A stretch of DNA of 64,000 bases from Prunus persica (Eukaryota > Streptophyta > Magnoliopsida > Rosales > Rosaceae), in contig NC_034010.1 of the NCBI RefSeq assembly GCF_000346465.2, positions 10,163,638-10,227,637 on the forward strand, given 5' to 3'. The notes beneath the pieces are model-generated. The model was not told where the DNA came from, did no database searches, and saw only the letters and a list, made by a program, of their open reading frames with translations. Positions 1 to 11,600 of this stretch are shown one piece after another. Position 1 is the stretch's first letter; every line of letters starts with the position of its first letter. The translations under genes were made by a program, and so were the position numbers.

Positions 1-1169
1 GGTTGTGTTGTTAAAGGATATAAAGCTTGTCCAATATGCGGCGATGATACACCTAGTCACAGGTTGAAAAATGGCCACAAAATTTGTTACATTGGGCATA
101 GAAAATGGTTACCAATCAATCATCCATATAGGAGGCAACGTGCAGCTTTTAATGGGAAACCTGAATATGGCATACCTCCCGAGCCATTAACCGGAGAAGA
201 AGTGCTGCATATGGTTGAAAATGGTGACAGAGTTTGTTGGAAGAAGAAATCAATATTCTTTGATCTCGAGTATTGGAAATACCTTCCTGTGAGGCATGCC
301 CTAGATGTTATGCACATTGAGAAGAATGTTTGCGATAGTATCATTGGTACATTGCTGGAGATCCCTGGAAAAAATAAAGATGGGATTGCTGCTCTAGATT
401 TATTGAACATGGGGGTCAAAACTGATTTGCAACCCGAGTATGGAGAAAGACGTACTCGTTTGCCTCCTGGGCCTTGGAATTTGTCAAGAGCAGAGAAGAG
501 AGAGGTTTGCAATTCTTTCTATGGTATGAAGGTCCCTGAAGGTTATTCTTCAAATATTAAAAATCTTGTATCTTTACAAGATTCAAGACTTCTTGGCCTT
601 AAATCACATGATTGTCATACCTTAATGCAACAATTGCTCCCTGTGGCAATTCGTTCTGTTTTAGAGAAGCCTGCAAGGTATGCAATAACTCGTTTGTGCT
701 TCTTCTTCAATGCTATATGTGCAAAGACTGTTGATGTTTCCAAGCTAGATAAGTTGGAAGAAGATGTAGTAGTTACTCTGTGTTTGCTAGAGAAGTACTT
801 TCCCCCTTCATTCTTTGATATCATGGTTCATCTAGTAGTACATCTTGTCAGAGAAGTTCGTCTATGTGGGCCAGTATATTTTAGGTGGATGTATCCGTTT
901 GAAAGATATATGAAAGTGCTGAAGGGGTATGTTCAGAATCGTACTCGTCCCGAAGGTTGCATTGCTGAGCGGTATATAGCTGAAGAAGCGGTAGAGTTTT
1001 GTACTCAGCATTTATCTGATGTTAGTACAGTTGGAGTGCCTTCAAGCCAAAAGATGGGAGTTTCAAAGCCATTATCAGGTTGCACAGTGAGCGTAGTTGA
1101 TCAGGACCTGTTGAATCAAGCACATCTATATGTCTTGGAGAATACGGAGGAAGTCCTACCTTATATCGA
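1..1169 (+). CDS. TNP2-like CACTA transposase, 5'-truncated exon (Transposase_21 end + DUF4218)
   Basis: The frame is open from base 1, so the protein starts upstream of the window. Visible residues begin with the tail of the TNP2 transposase domain, including a CPxC pair (CPIC) and a YIGHRKWLP segment. These are followed by the family motif DVMHIEKNVCDSIIGTLLE. From about residue 200 it is DUF4218: LLPVAIR, then RYAITRLCFFFNAICAK, then a segment rich in HLVVHLVREV, then YPFERYMKVLKGYVQNR. In the family this protein, with TNP1/TNPA-like partners, cuts and pastes CACTA elements by binding subterminal repeats in the nucleus. The frame stops at 1179, but GTACGTATG at 1170 is a good splice donor and gives a phase-2 exon end that joins in frame to the next exon. 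The exon itself shows no stop or frameshift. Confidence 0.9.
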
Positions 1170-1270
1170 GTACGTATGAGCTTTATTCTTTAAGTTTCCA
1201 TTTTAAATTATTTCTTATGTTTATCTTCTATATTTAGGACCGTAATGCTTGAATTTTTCGTGTCATGTAG

Positions 1271-1376
1271 GCAACATATGATTCACATCAAGACTGCTTA
1301 TCCAAAATTTAGAAAGAGAACAAAGTGGCTGCAGGATAAGCACAATAGCACTTTCATTCAATGGCTACGCTTCAAG
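1271..1376 (+). CDS. TNP2-like transposase, short middle exon
   Basis: An intron of 101 bp (1170-1270, GTACGT...TGTAG) precedes this exon. One base completes the split codon and 35 codons follow, including KTAYPKFRKRTKWLQDKHN and FIQWLRFK, a segment conserved in CACTA transposases between DUF4218 and DUF4216. The exon ends in phase 0 before GTATATATTG at 1377. It has no open frame with its own start and was found by splicing logic. The boundaries are inferred from GT/AG sites and reading phase only. Confidence 0.8.
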
Positions 1377-1461
1377 GTATATATTGTTGAATAACATATT
1401 TCTCTTTTAATTTTCTTCTTATTTATATGTTAGATTGAATTAAGATATGATTAATTTGCAG

Positions 1462-2105
1462 GTTCAAAGTGAACTTGAGGAAGACAATCATGGCGTATCA
1501 GAAAATTTAAGGTGGCTAGCAGCTGGTCCAAACATGTCAGTGCCATTATATAGGAGCTATCTTATTAAAGGTATTAAATTCAATATCAAGGCACAAGATG
1601 ATGTGCGGACAACTCAAAATAGTGGAGTTTATTTACTTGCACATACCATGCAAGTTGCTAGTGCCAAGGATAAAAACCCAATTCTCTCAAATATGGGTTT
1701 CTATGGTGTCATTCAAGAAATTTGGGACCTTGACTACCAAAAGTTTACAATCCCAGCTTTAGGTGTGATTGGATAGATAGTTCTGGTCTTGTAGTCGACG
1801 AACTTGGATTTACCCTTGTAGATTTGAGTAAAATTGGACATAGGAATGACCAATTTGTTTTGGCTTCTCAAGTCAAACAAATATTTTTTGTTGACGACCC
1901 GATGCATCGTGGTTGGTCGGTAGTGTTATCAATGCCTAATAGAGAATATAATGATGTTATTGGTGATGAAGTCTTAGGTGATGTGATAATTGAGTGTGAG
2001 CCATTTACTAGAGGGATGCCAAATGTTGACACATTTGATGAACTGGTGGGTGAGTTAGGCGGTCAAAATATTCGAGATGGGTGTGAAGATATATGGATTG
2101 AATGA
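1462..2105 (+). pseudogene. TNP2-like transposase, last exon (DUF4216) with one frameshift
   Basis: The exon starts after the acceptor TTTGCAG at 1461 with VQSELEEDNHG. It carries the DUF4216 region: ENLRWLAAGP, then SGVYLLAHTMQVASA, then NPILSNMGFYGVIQEIWDLDY. Frame 1 runs into TAG at 1774. The continuation, including VDELGFTLVDLSKIG and QVKQIFFVDDP, lies in frame 3 from about 1764 to the TGA at 2103. Homologues read on continuously here with a C-[DK]-W-[IV]-D motif, so one base appears lost near 1757-1763. Apart from this the protein looks intact, which points to a recent lesion or a single sequencing or assembly error. The C-terminus is acidic, as is common in the family. Confidence 0.85.
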
Positions 2106-2680
2106 TGCTTATGTAATTGGCAGTGTATGACATTAATTTCGTAATATATTGTAATGTGATTTCTTCACTTTCTACGTTCAAATAAAACACGACGTTATTG
2201 TGAACCAGTTATTCAGCATATTTACCGACGTCTTAAAGCAACGTAACAATGAAGAACCACGACGCTATTGTGAAGCAATTATTCAGGATATCACGTCGGG
2301 GAAGGATTAAGAACCGCCATGTAATTCAAAATAACACAACTCCAATCCCATAATACCGACGTCTAAAAAACGAGATATATAATCTGAACATTAAACAATA
2401 CGACGTCATCATACATTTTCCACGTCGCAAGTTCTTTTATAAACGAAGAGGAACGAAATGAATTCCGACGGAAATTCATTATAACCGCCGTCTAATAACA
2501 ATTAAACGACGTTATTTGTAATACGGCTCTCATCATAATCAACGCCGTCTATATGTTCTGTAATACGGCTCTCATTTATTTGGAACCGACGTTGTTTAGA
2601 AGTTCAACGTCGTCTATATTATTAAGTGCGTCGTGAGTAATGATGATAGATATAAATACAACGTCGACTATATAAATGCC

Positions 2681-3552
2681 ACCGACGTTGTTTCGCATTT
2701 CAACGTCAACTGTATAAATACATACGTCGTAAATAATGACACTGACAACTATTTCCACGTCATCTTTTTTAGAAAAATCGAAGTGGAAAATTTATTTCAC
2801 GACGGTTGTTTGTAAATAAGAGACGTAGTATATTTCAATAACGTCGTCTTCTCATGTATTTAAAGACGTCATATTTTTTCTTGTCGTGTAAATTATATTT
2901 AACGGCGTAGTATTTTAGTTTTCGTCGTTGTATGTATATCTTGCGGCCTTGTTCTTTTAACATGTGTCATATTTTTCCTTTTTAACGACGGTGATTTGTT
3001 TGAGTTGGTCGTCTATTCTCATCCTCGACTATTTTCTAGAACTTTAGCAGACTAAACACGTCTGTTTTTATTGTTTTCCGACGTTGTTTTATTTAACAAC
3101 GTCTAATATTTATCGTCGTTGTTTGTTTCTGAAAATATGACGTATAAATTTTGTAATACGACTCTCATATATTTGTAACCGACGTTGTTTCGTTTTTCAA
3201 CGTCTACTCAATAAATACATACGTCGTAAATAATGACACTGACAACTATTTCCACGTCATCTTTTATCGAAAAATCGAAGTGGAAAATTAATTTTACGAC
3301 GGCTGTTTTTATATATGCGACGTAGTAAGTATCAATAACGTCGTCTTCTAATGTATTTAAAGACGTCAAATTTTTTATTGTCGTGAAAATGATATTTAAC
3401 GGCGTCGTTTTTTTATTTTCGTCGTTGTATGTCTATCTTGCGGCCTTGTTCTCTTAATATGTGTCATATTTTTCCTTTTTCATGACGGTTTTTTTAGAGA
3501 GTTGGTCGTCTATTCTCATCCTCGACTGCTTTTTTAGATCTTTTTGCAGTAC
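2681..3552 (+). repeat. Direct duplication inside the CACTA subterminal region (offset 497 bp)
   Basis: The segment 2681-3051 recurs at 3178-3552 with the same offset of 497 bases. Shared landmarks are ACCGACGTTGTTTCG, CATACGTCGTAAATAATGAC, CTGACAACTATTTCCACGTC, CTTGCGGCCTTGTTCT and GAGTTGGTCGTCTATTCTC. The copies differ by scattered substitutions and small indels, so the duplication is not very recent. It enlarges the number of putative transposase-binding motifs at the 3' end. Confidence 0.85.
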
Positions 3553-3700
3553 AAAGACGTCGTTTTGTATTTGTTGATGACGTTGTATATTTTAACAACG
3601 ACGGTGATTTAGCGTCGTGGTATATGAGGGAAAAGATGACGGTGGATTCCACGACCATTGAAAAATCGAATACACGACGGTGATTTACCGTCGTCTTTTT

Positions 3701-3717
3701 GCTTTTTTGTAGTAGTG
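3701..3717 (+). repeat. CACTA 3' terminal inverted repeat
   Basis: The last 17 bases read, on the opposite strand, CACTACTACAAAAAAGC, the standard start of a plant CACTA terminal inverted repeat. The partner is outside the window. ATA at 3718-3720 belongs to the satellite (the GCATAGTT position of the monomer) and is the likely right copy of the 3-bp target duplication. Confidence 0.88.
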
Positions 3718-6700
3718 ATAGTTGTAGAGATTGAATTTCACTCAAAATCAACCAAATGACTCCTCCCACCCTATTATATGTTCCCCAAGTTTTGGACTAA
3801 ATCCGATATCGATTGGTCCAAGAAATTTGACAATTCAAGTTCGTACGATTTTTGTTCTAAATGGAGTGGTTGATGTATTGCACAGTTTTAGAAATTGGAT
3901 TTCACTCAAAATTAACCAAATGACTCCTCGCACCATATTATGATGTTTCCTAAGTTTTGGACTCAATCCGATATCGATTGGTTCAAGAAATTTGACAATT
4001 TAGGTTCGTACGAAGTTCATTCTGAAATGGAGTGGTCGGTGTATTGCATAGTTCTAGAGATTGGATTTCACTCAAAACCAACCAAATGACTCCATGACTC
4101 CTCCCACTATATTATGATGTGCCCCAAGTTTTGGACTCAATCCTATATCGATTGGGCCATTAAATTGAAAAATTCAGGTCCGTACAAAGTTCGTTCTAAA
4201 ATGGAGTGGTTGGTGTATTGCATAGTTCAGAGGTTGGATTTCACTCAAAATCGACCAAATCACTCCTCCCACCATATTATGATGTTCCAAAAATTTTGAA
4301 CTCAATCTGATATCGATTGGCCCAAGAAATTTGACAATTCTGGTTCGTACGAAGTTTGTTCTGAAATGGAGTGGTCGGTGTATTGCAAAGTTCTAGTGAT
4401 TGGATTTCACTCAAAACAAACCAAACGACTCTGATCCCGATATTTTGATGTGCCCCAAATTTTGAACGTAATCTGATATCGACTGGCCTAAGAAATTTGA
4501 CAATTCTGGTTCGTACGAAGTTCGTTCTTCGATGGAGTGGTCGGTGTATTGCATAGTTCTAGAGACTGGATTTCACTCAAAACCAACCAAATGACCCCTA
4601 CCCCCATATTATGATGTGCCCCATATTTTGAAATCGATTGGTCTAAGAAATTTGACAATTCAGGTTCGTACGAAGTCCGTTTTGAAATGGAATGGTCGGC
4701 GTATTACATAGTTCTAGAGATTCGATTTCTCTCAAAACCACACAAATGACTCCTCCCACCATATTATTATGTTCCCCATGTTTTCGATTCAATCCGATAT
4801 CGATTGGTCCAAGAAATTTGACAATTCAGGTTCGTACGAAGTTTGTTCTGAAATGGAGTGATCAGTGTATTGCATAGTTCTAGAGATTGGATTTCACTCA
4901 AAACCAGCCAAATGACTCCTATCACCATATTATGGTGTGCCCCAAATTTTGAACTTAATCTGATATCGATTGGTCCAAGAAATTTCACAATTCTGGTTCG
5001 TACAAAGTTCGTTCTTAAACGGAGTGGTCGGTGTATTGCATAGTTCTAGAGATTGGATTTCATTCAAAGCGAACCAAATGACTCATATCCCTATATTATG
5101 ATGTTCCCCAAGTTTTGGACTCAATCCGATATCTATTGGTCCAAGAAATTTTACAGTTCAGGTTCGTACGAAGTTCGTTCTGAAATGGAGTGGTCGGTGT
5201 GTTGCATAGTTCTAAAGATTGGATTTCACTCAAAACCACACAAATGACTCCTCCCACCATATTATTATGTTCCCTAAGTTTTGGACTCAACCAATATTGA
5301 TTGGTCTAAGAAATTTGACAATTCAGGTTCGTACGAAGTTCGTTCTGAAATGGAGGGGTCAGTGTATTCCATAGTTCTAGAGATTGGATTTCACTCAAAA
5401 CCAACCAAACGACACCTCCCACCCTATTATGCTGTTCTCCAAGTTTTGGACTCAATCCGATATCGATTGTTCCAAGAATTTGACAATTCAGGTTCGTACG
5501 AAGTTCGTTCTAAAATGGAGTGGTTGGTGTATGGCATAGTTGAGAGTTTGGATTTCACTCAAAACCAACCAAACGACTTCTCCCACCATATTATGATGTT
5601 CCCTAAGTTTTAGACTCAAACCGATATCAATTGGTCCAAGAAATTTCACAACTCAGGTTTGTACGAAGTTCGTTATGAAATGGAGTGGTCGGTGTATTGC
5701 ATAGTTCTAGAGATTGGATTTCACTCAAGACCACACAAACGAGTCCAACCACCATATTATTATGTTCCTCACGTTTTGGACTCAATCCGATATCGATCGG
5801 TCCAAGAAATTTGACAATTCAGGTTCGTACGAAGTTTGTTTTGAAATGGAGTGCTTGGTGAATTATATAGTTCTAGAGATTTGATTCCACTCAAAACCAA
5901 CCAAATGACTCCTCCCACCATATTATCATGTTCCCCAAATTTTGAACTCAATCTGATATCGATTGGTCCAACAAATTTGACAATTCAAGTTCGTACGAAG
6001 TTCATTCTAAAATGGAGTGGTCGGTGTATTATATAGTTTCAGAGATTGGGTTTCACTCAAAACCAACCAAATGACTCCTCCCACCATATTATGATGTTCC
6101 CCAAATTTTGAACTCAATCTGATATCGATTGTCCCAAGAAATTTGACAATTCAGGTTCATACGAAGTTTATTCTCAAATGGATTGGTCTGTGTATTGCAT
6201 AGTTCTAGAGATTGGATTTCGCTCAAAACCACACAAATGACTCCTCCCAGCATATTATGATGTTCCCCAAGTTTTGGACTCGACCAGATATCGAAGGGTC
6301 CATGAAATTGGATAATTCAGCTTCGTACGAAGTTCGTTCTAAATGGAGTGGTTGATGTATTGCATAGTTTTAGGAATTGGATTTCACTCAAAATTAACCA
6401 AGTCACTCCTCCCACCATATTATGATGTTCCCTAAGTTTTGGACTCAATCCGATATCGATTGGTCCAAGAATTTTGACAATTCAGGTTCGTACGAAGTTC
6501 ATTCCGAAATGGAGTGGTCGGTTATCGCATAGTTCTAGAGATTGGATTTCACTCAAAACCAACCAAATGACTCCATGACTCCTCACACCATATTATGATG
6601 TGCCCCAAGTTTTGGACTTAATCCTATATCGATTGGGCCACTAAATTGAACAATTCTGGTTCGTACGAAGTTCGTTCTAAAATGGAGTGGTTGGTGTATT

Positions 6701-9035
6701 GCAAAGTTCAGAGGTTGAATTTCACTCAAAACCAACCAAATGACTCCTCCCATTTATTATGGTGCTCCAAAAATTTGGAACTCAATCTGATATCGACTGT
6801 CCCAAGAAATTTGACAATTCTGGTTCGCACTAAGTTTGTTCGGAAATGGAGTGGTTGGTTTATTGCATAGTTCTAGAGATTGGATTTCACTCAAAACCAA
6901 CCAAATGACTCATATCCCCATATTATGATGTGCCTCAAATTTTAAACTTAATCTGATATTGACTGGCCCAAGAAATTTGACAGTTCCGGTTCGTACGAAG
7001 TTCGTTCTTAAATGGAGTGGTCAGTGTTTTGCATAGTTCTAGAGATTGGATTTCACTCAAAACCAGCCAAATGACTCCTATCCCCATGTTATGATGTGCC
7101 CCAAATTTTGAACTTAATTTGATATCGATTGGTCCAAGAAATTTGACAATTCAGGTTCGTACGAAGTTCGTTCTGAAATGGAGTGGTCGGTGTATCGCAT
7201 AGTTCTAGAGATTGGATTTCACTCAAAACCAAACAAATGACACCTCCCACCATATTATTATGTTCCCCATGTTTTGGATTCAATCCGACATCGATTGGTT
7301 TAAGAAATTTGACAATTCAGGTTCGTACGAAGTTTGTTTTGAAATGGAGTGGTCGGTGTATTGCGTAGTTCTATAGATTGGATTTCACTCAAAACCAACC
7401 AAATGACTCCTTTCACCATATTATGATGTGCCCCAAATTTTGAACTTAATCTGATATCGATTGGTCCAAGAAATTTGACAATTCCGGTTCGTACGAATTT
7501 CGTTCTTAAATGGAGTGGTCGGTGTATTGCATAGTTCTAGAGATTGGATTTCATTCAAAACCAACCAAATGACTCATATCCCCATATTATGATGTTCCCC
7601 AAGTTTTGGACTCAATCCGATATCGATTGGTCCAAGAAATTTTACAATTCCGGTTCGTATGAAGTTCGTTCTGAAATGGAGTGGTCGGTGTATTGCATAG
7701 TTCTAAAGATTGGATTTCATTCAAAACCACACAAATAACTCCTCCAACCATATTATTATGTGCCCCAAATTTTGAATTTAATTTGATATCGATTGGCCAA
7801 AGAAATTTAACAATTGAGGTTCGTACGAAATTCTTTTTGAGATGGAGGGGTCGGTGGATTCCACAGTTCTAGAGATTGGATTTCACTCAAAACCAACCAA
7901 ATGACGCCTCCCACTCTATTATGATGTTCCCCAAGTTTTGCACTCAATTCGATATTGATTGGTCCAAGAATTTGACAATTCAGGTTCGTACGAAGTTCGT
8001 TCTAAAATGGAGTGGTTGGTGTATTGCATAGTTCAGAGGTTGGATTTCACTCAAAACCAACCAAACGACTTCTCCCACCAAATTATGATGTTCCCTAAGT
8101 TTTGGACTCAATCCGATATCGATTGGTCCAAGAAATTTGACAATTCAGGTTCGTACGAAGTTCGTTCTGAAATGGAGTGGTCGGTGTATTGTATAGTTCT
8201 AGAGATTGGATTTCACTCAAGACCACACAAATTACTACTCCCCACCATATTATTATGTTCCCCAAGTTTTGGACTCAATCCGGTAACGATTGGTCCAATA
8301 AATTAGACAATTCAAGTTCGTACGAAATTTGTTATAAAAGGAAGTGGAAGGTGTATTCCATAGTTCTAGAGATTGGATTTCACTCAAAACTAACCAAATG
8401 ACTCCTTCCACCGTATCATGATATTCCCCAAGTTTTGGACTCGATCAGATATCGATGGGTCCATGATATTGGATAATTCAGGTTCGTACGAAGTTCTTTC
8501 TGAAATGGAGTGGTTGGTGTATTGCATAGTTCTAGAGATTGAATTTCAATCAAAACAAACAAAATGACTCCTCCCACCATATTATTATGTGCCCCAAGTT
8601 TTGGACTCAATCCGATATCGATTGGTCCAATAAATTTGACAATTCAGGTTCGTACGAAGTTTGTTCTGAAATGGAGTGGTCCGTGTATTACATAGTTCTA
8701 GAGATTGGATTTTACTCAAAACCAACCAAATGACTCCTATCACCATATTATGATGTGCCCCAAATTTTAAACTTGATCTGATATCGATTGGCTCAAGAAA
8801 TTTGACAATTCAGGTTCGTACGAAGTTCGTTCTGAAATGGAATGGTCTGTGCAGTCCATAATTCTAGAGATTGGATTTGTCTCAAAACCAACCGAATGAC
8901 GACTCCCACCCTATTATGATGTTCCCCAAGTTTTGGACTCAATCCGATATCGATTGGTCCAAGAAATTTGACAATTTAGGTTCGTACGATTTTTTTTCTA
9001 AATGTAGTGGTTGGTGCATTGCATAGTTTTAGTAA

Positions 9036-9892
9036 TTGAATTTCACTCCAAACTCACCAAATGACTCCTCCCACCATATTATGATGTTCCCCAAGTTTTG
9101 GACTCGATCAGATATCTATGGGTCCATGAAATTGGATAATTCAGGTTCTTACGAAGTTCGTTCTGAAATGGAATGGTCGGTGCAGTCCATAATTCTAGAG
9201 ATTGGATTTGTCTCAAAACCAACCAAATGATGCCTCCCACCCTATTATGATGTTCCCCAAGTTTTGGACTCAATCCGATATCGATTGGTCCAAGAAATTT
9301 GACAATTCACGTTCGTTTGATTTTTTTTCTAAATAAAGTGGTGGGTGTATTGCATAGTTCTAGAGATTAGATTTCACTCAAAACCAACGAAATGACTCCT
9401 ACCACCATATTATGATGTGCCCCGAATTTTGAACTTGATCTGATATCGATTGGCCCAAGAAATTTGACAATCCAGGTTCGAACGAAGTTCGTTCTGAAAT
9501 GGAGTGGTCGGCGTACTCCATAATTCTAGAGATTGGATTTCTCTCAAAACCAACCAAATGACGCCTCCCACCCTATTACGATGTTCTCCATGTTTAGGAC
9601 TCAATCCGATATCGATTGGTCCAAGAAATTTGACAATTCAGGTTCATACGATTTTTTTTCTAATTGGAGTGGTTGGTGTATTGCATAGTTTTAGTAATTG
9701 AATTTCACTCAAAACTCACCAAATGACTCCTCCCACCATATTATGATGTTCCACAAGTTTTGGACTCGATCAAATATCCATGGGTCCAAGAAATTGGATA
9801 CTTCAGGTTCGTACGAAGTTCGATCTGAAATGGAATGGTCGGTGCAGTCTATAATTCTAGAGATTGGATTTGTCTCAAAACCAACCAAATGA
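9036..9892 (+). repeat. Local higher-order repeat, about 663 bp (4 monomers)
   Basis: A marked variant with GCAGTCCATAATTCTAGAG and GGATTTGTCTCAAAACC occurs at about 9182 and again at about 9845, 663 bases apart, and a related copy lies near 8854. The monomers before it share the CTCACCAAATG and GGACTCGATCA variants. This indicates duplication of a four-monomer block. Exact edges were judged by eye. Confidence 0.6.
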
Positions 9893-10661
9893 TGCCTCCC
9901 ACCCTATTATGATGTTCCCCAAGTTTTGGACTCAATCCGATATCGATTAGTCCAAGAAATTTGACAATTCACGTTCGTATGATTTTTTTTTTTCTAAATG
10001 AAGTGGTCGGTGTATTGCATAGTTCCAGAGATTGGATTTCACTCAAAACCAACCAAATGACTCCTTTCACCATATTATGATGTGCCCCAAATTTTGAACT
10101 TAATCTGATATCGAGTGGTCCAAGAAATTTGACAATTCCGGTTCGTACGAAGATCATTCCGAAATGGAGTGGTCGGTGTATTGCATAGTTCTAGAGATTG
10201 GATTTCATTCAAAACCAACCAAATAACTCCTATCCCCGTATTATGTTGTTCCCCAAGTTTTGGACTCAATCCGATATCGATTGGTCCAAGAAATTTGACA
10301 ATTCAGGTTCGTACGAAGTTCGTTCTGAAATGGATTGGTTGATGTATTGCATAGTTCTAGACATTGAATTTCACGCAAAACCAACCAAATGACTCCTCCC
10401 AACATATTATGATGTTCCCCAAGTTTTGGACTCAATCCGATATCGATTGGTCCAAGAAATTTGACAATTCAGGTTCGTACGAAGTTCGTTCTGAAATGGA
10501 GTGCTCGGTGTATTGCATAGTTCTAGTGATTGGATTTCACTCAAAACCAACCAAATGACTTCTCCCACCATATTATGTTGTTCCCCATATTTTGAACTCA
10601 ATCTGTTATCGATTGTCCCAAGAAATTTGACAATTCTAGTTCGTACGAAGTTCGTTCTTAA

Positions 10662-11600
10662 ATGGATGGGTCGGTGTATTGCATAGTTCTAGAGATTGGA
10701 TTTCACTGAAAAAAAACACAAATGACTCTTCCCACTGTATTATGATGTTTCCCAAGTTTTGGACTCGATCACATATCGATGGGTCCAAGAAATTTTACGA
10801 TTCAAGTTCGTATGAAGTTCGTTCTGAAATGGTGTGGTCGGTGTATTGCATAGTTCTAATGATTCGATTTCACTCAAAACCACCCAAATGACTCCTCCCA
10901 CCACATTATTATGTTCTCCAAGTTTTGGACTCAATCTGATATCGATTGGTACGAGAAATACCACAATTTAGGTTCGTACGAAATTTGTTCTTAAATGGAG
11001 GGGTCTGTGTATTGCATAGTTCTAGAGATTGGATTTTACTCAAAACCAACCAAATGACTCTTATCACCATATTATGATGTGCCCCAAGTTTTGAACTTAA
11101 TTTGATATCGATTGGCCCAAGAAATTTAACAAGTCAGGTTCGTACAAAGTTCGTTCTAAAATAGAGTGGTCGGTGTATTGCATAGTTCTAAAGATTGGAT
11201 TTCACTCAAAACCAACCAAATGACTCCTATCCCTATATTATGATGTCCCAAGAAATTTGACAATGCTGGTTCTTACGAAGTTCGTTCTTAAATGGATGGG
11301 TCGGTGTATTGCATAGTTCTAGAGATTGGATTTCGCTGAAAACCACACAAATGACTCTTCCCGCCGTATTATGATGTTTCCCAAGTTTCGGACTCAATCA
11401 CATATCGATGGGTCCAAGAAATTTTACAATTCAGGTTCGTCCGAAGATCGTTCTGAAATAGAATGGTCGGTGTATTGCATAGTTCTAGTGATTGGATTTC
11501 ACTCAAAACCACACAAATGACTCCTCCTACCATATTATTATGTTCCACAAGTTTTGGACTCAATCCGATATCGATTGGTCCGAGAAATACCACAATTTAG
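10662..11600 (+). repeat. 629-bp direct duplication carrying one shortened monomer
   Basis: The stretch beginning AAATGGATGGGTCGGTG at 10662 recurs at 11291. The rare GAGAAATACCACAATTTAGG variant at about 10951 recurs at about 11580. Both pairs are 629 bases apart. This equals four monomers less about 35 bases, because one monomer between them (around 11246) has an internal deletion. Confidence 0.8.

Larger units (their letters stand above)
1..3717 (+). mobile_element. CACTA (En/Spm) DNA transposon, 3' portion
   Basis: The window opens inside a TNP2-type transposase gene. The gene is followed by about 1.5 kb rich in short ACGTCG/CGACG motifs, and the element ends at 3717 with GTAGTAGTG, the reverse complement of the CACTACTAC terminus typical of plant CACTA elements. 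Immediately after it the 166-bp satellite begins at the monomer triplet ATA, which fits the 3-bp target duplication of this superfamily; the other copy lies outside the window. The order transposase, subterminal repeats, terminal inverted repeat is that of a potentially autonomous element. The 5' half is not visible. Confidence 0.93.
2106..3717 (+). repeat. CACTA 3' untranslated and subterminal repeat region
   Basis: After the transposase stop there is a short 3' untranslated stretch with a possible poly(A) signal AATAAA at 2181-2186. From about 2190 onward the DNA is packed with variants of ACGTCG, CGACGTT and CGTCGT on both strands, spaced tens of bases apart. In CACTA elements such subterminal motifs are the binding sites of the element-encoded TNPA/TNP1-like protein. 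No gene is visible here, and the short open frames are chance products of AT-rich repeats. Confidence 0.8.

Noticed and set aside
2190..3700. CG-rich motif region considered as a regulatory array or promoter of a host gene.
   Set aside because: Its position between the transposase stop and the terminal inverted repeat fits CACTA subterminal repeats, and no host gene follows.
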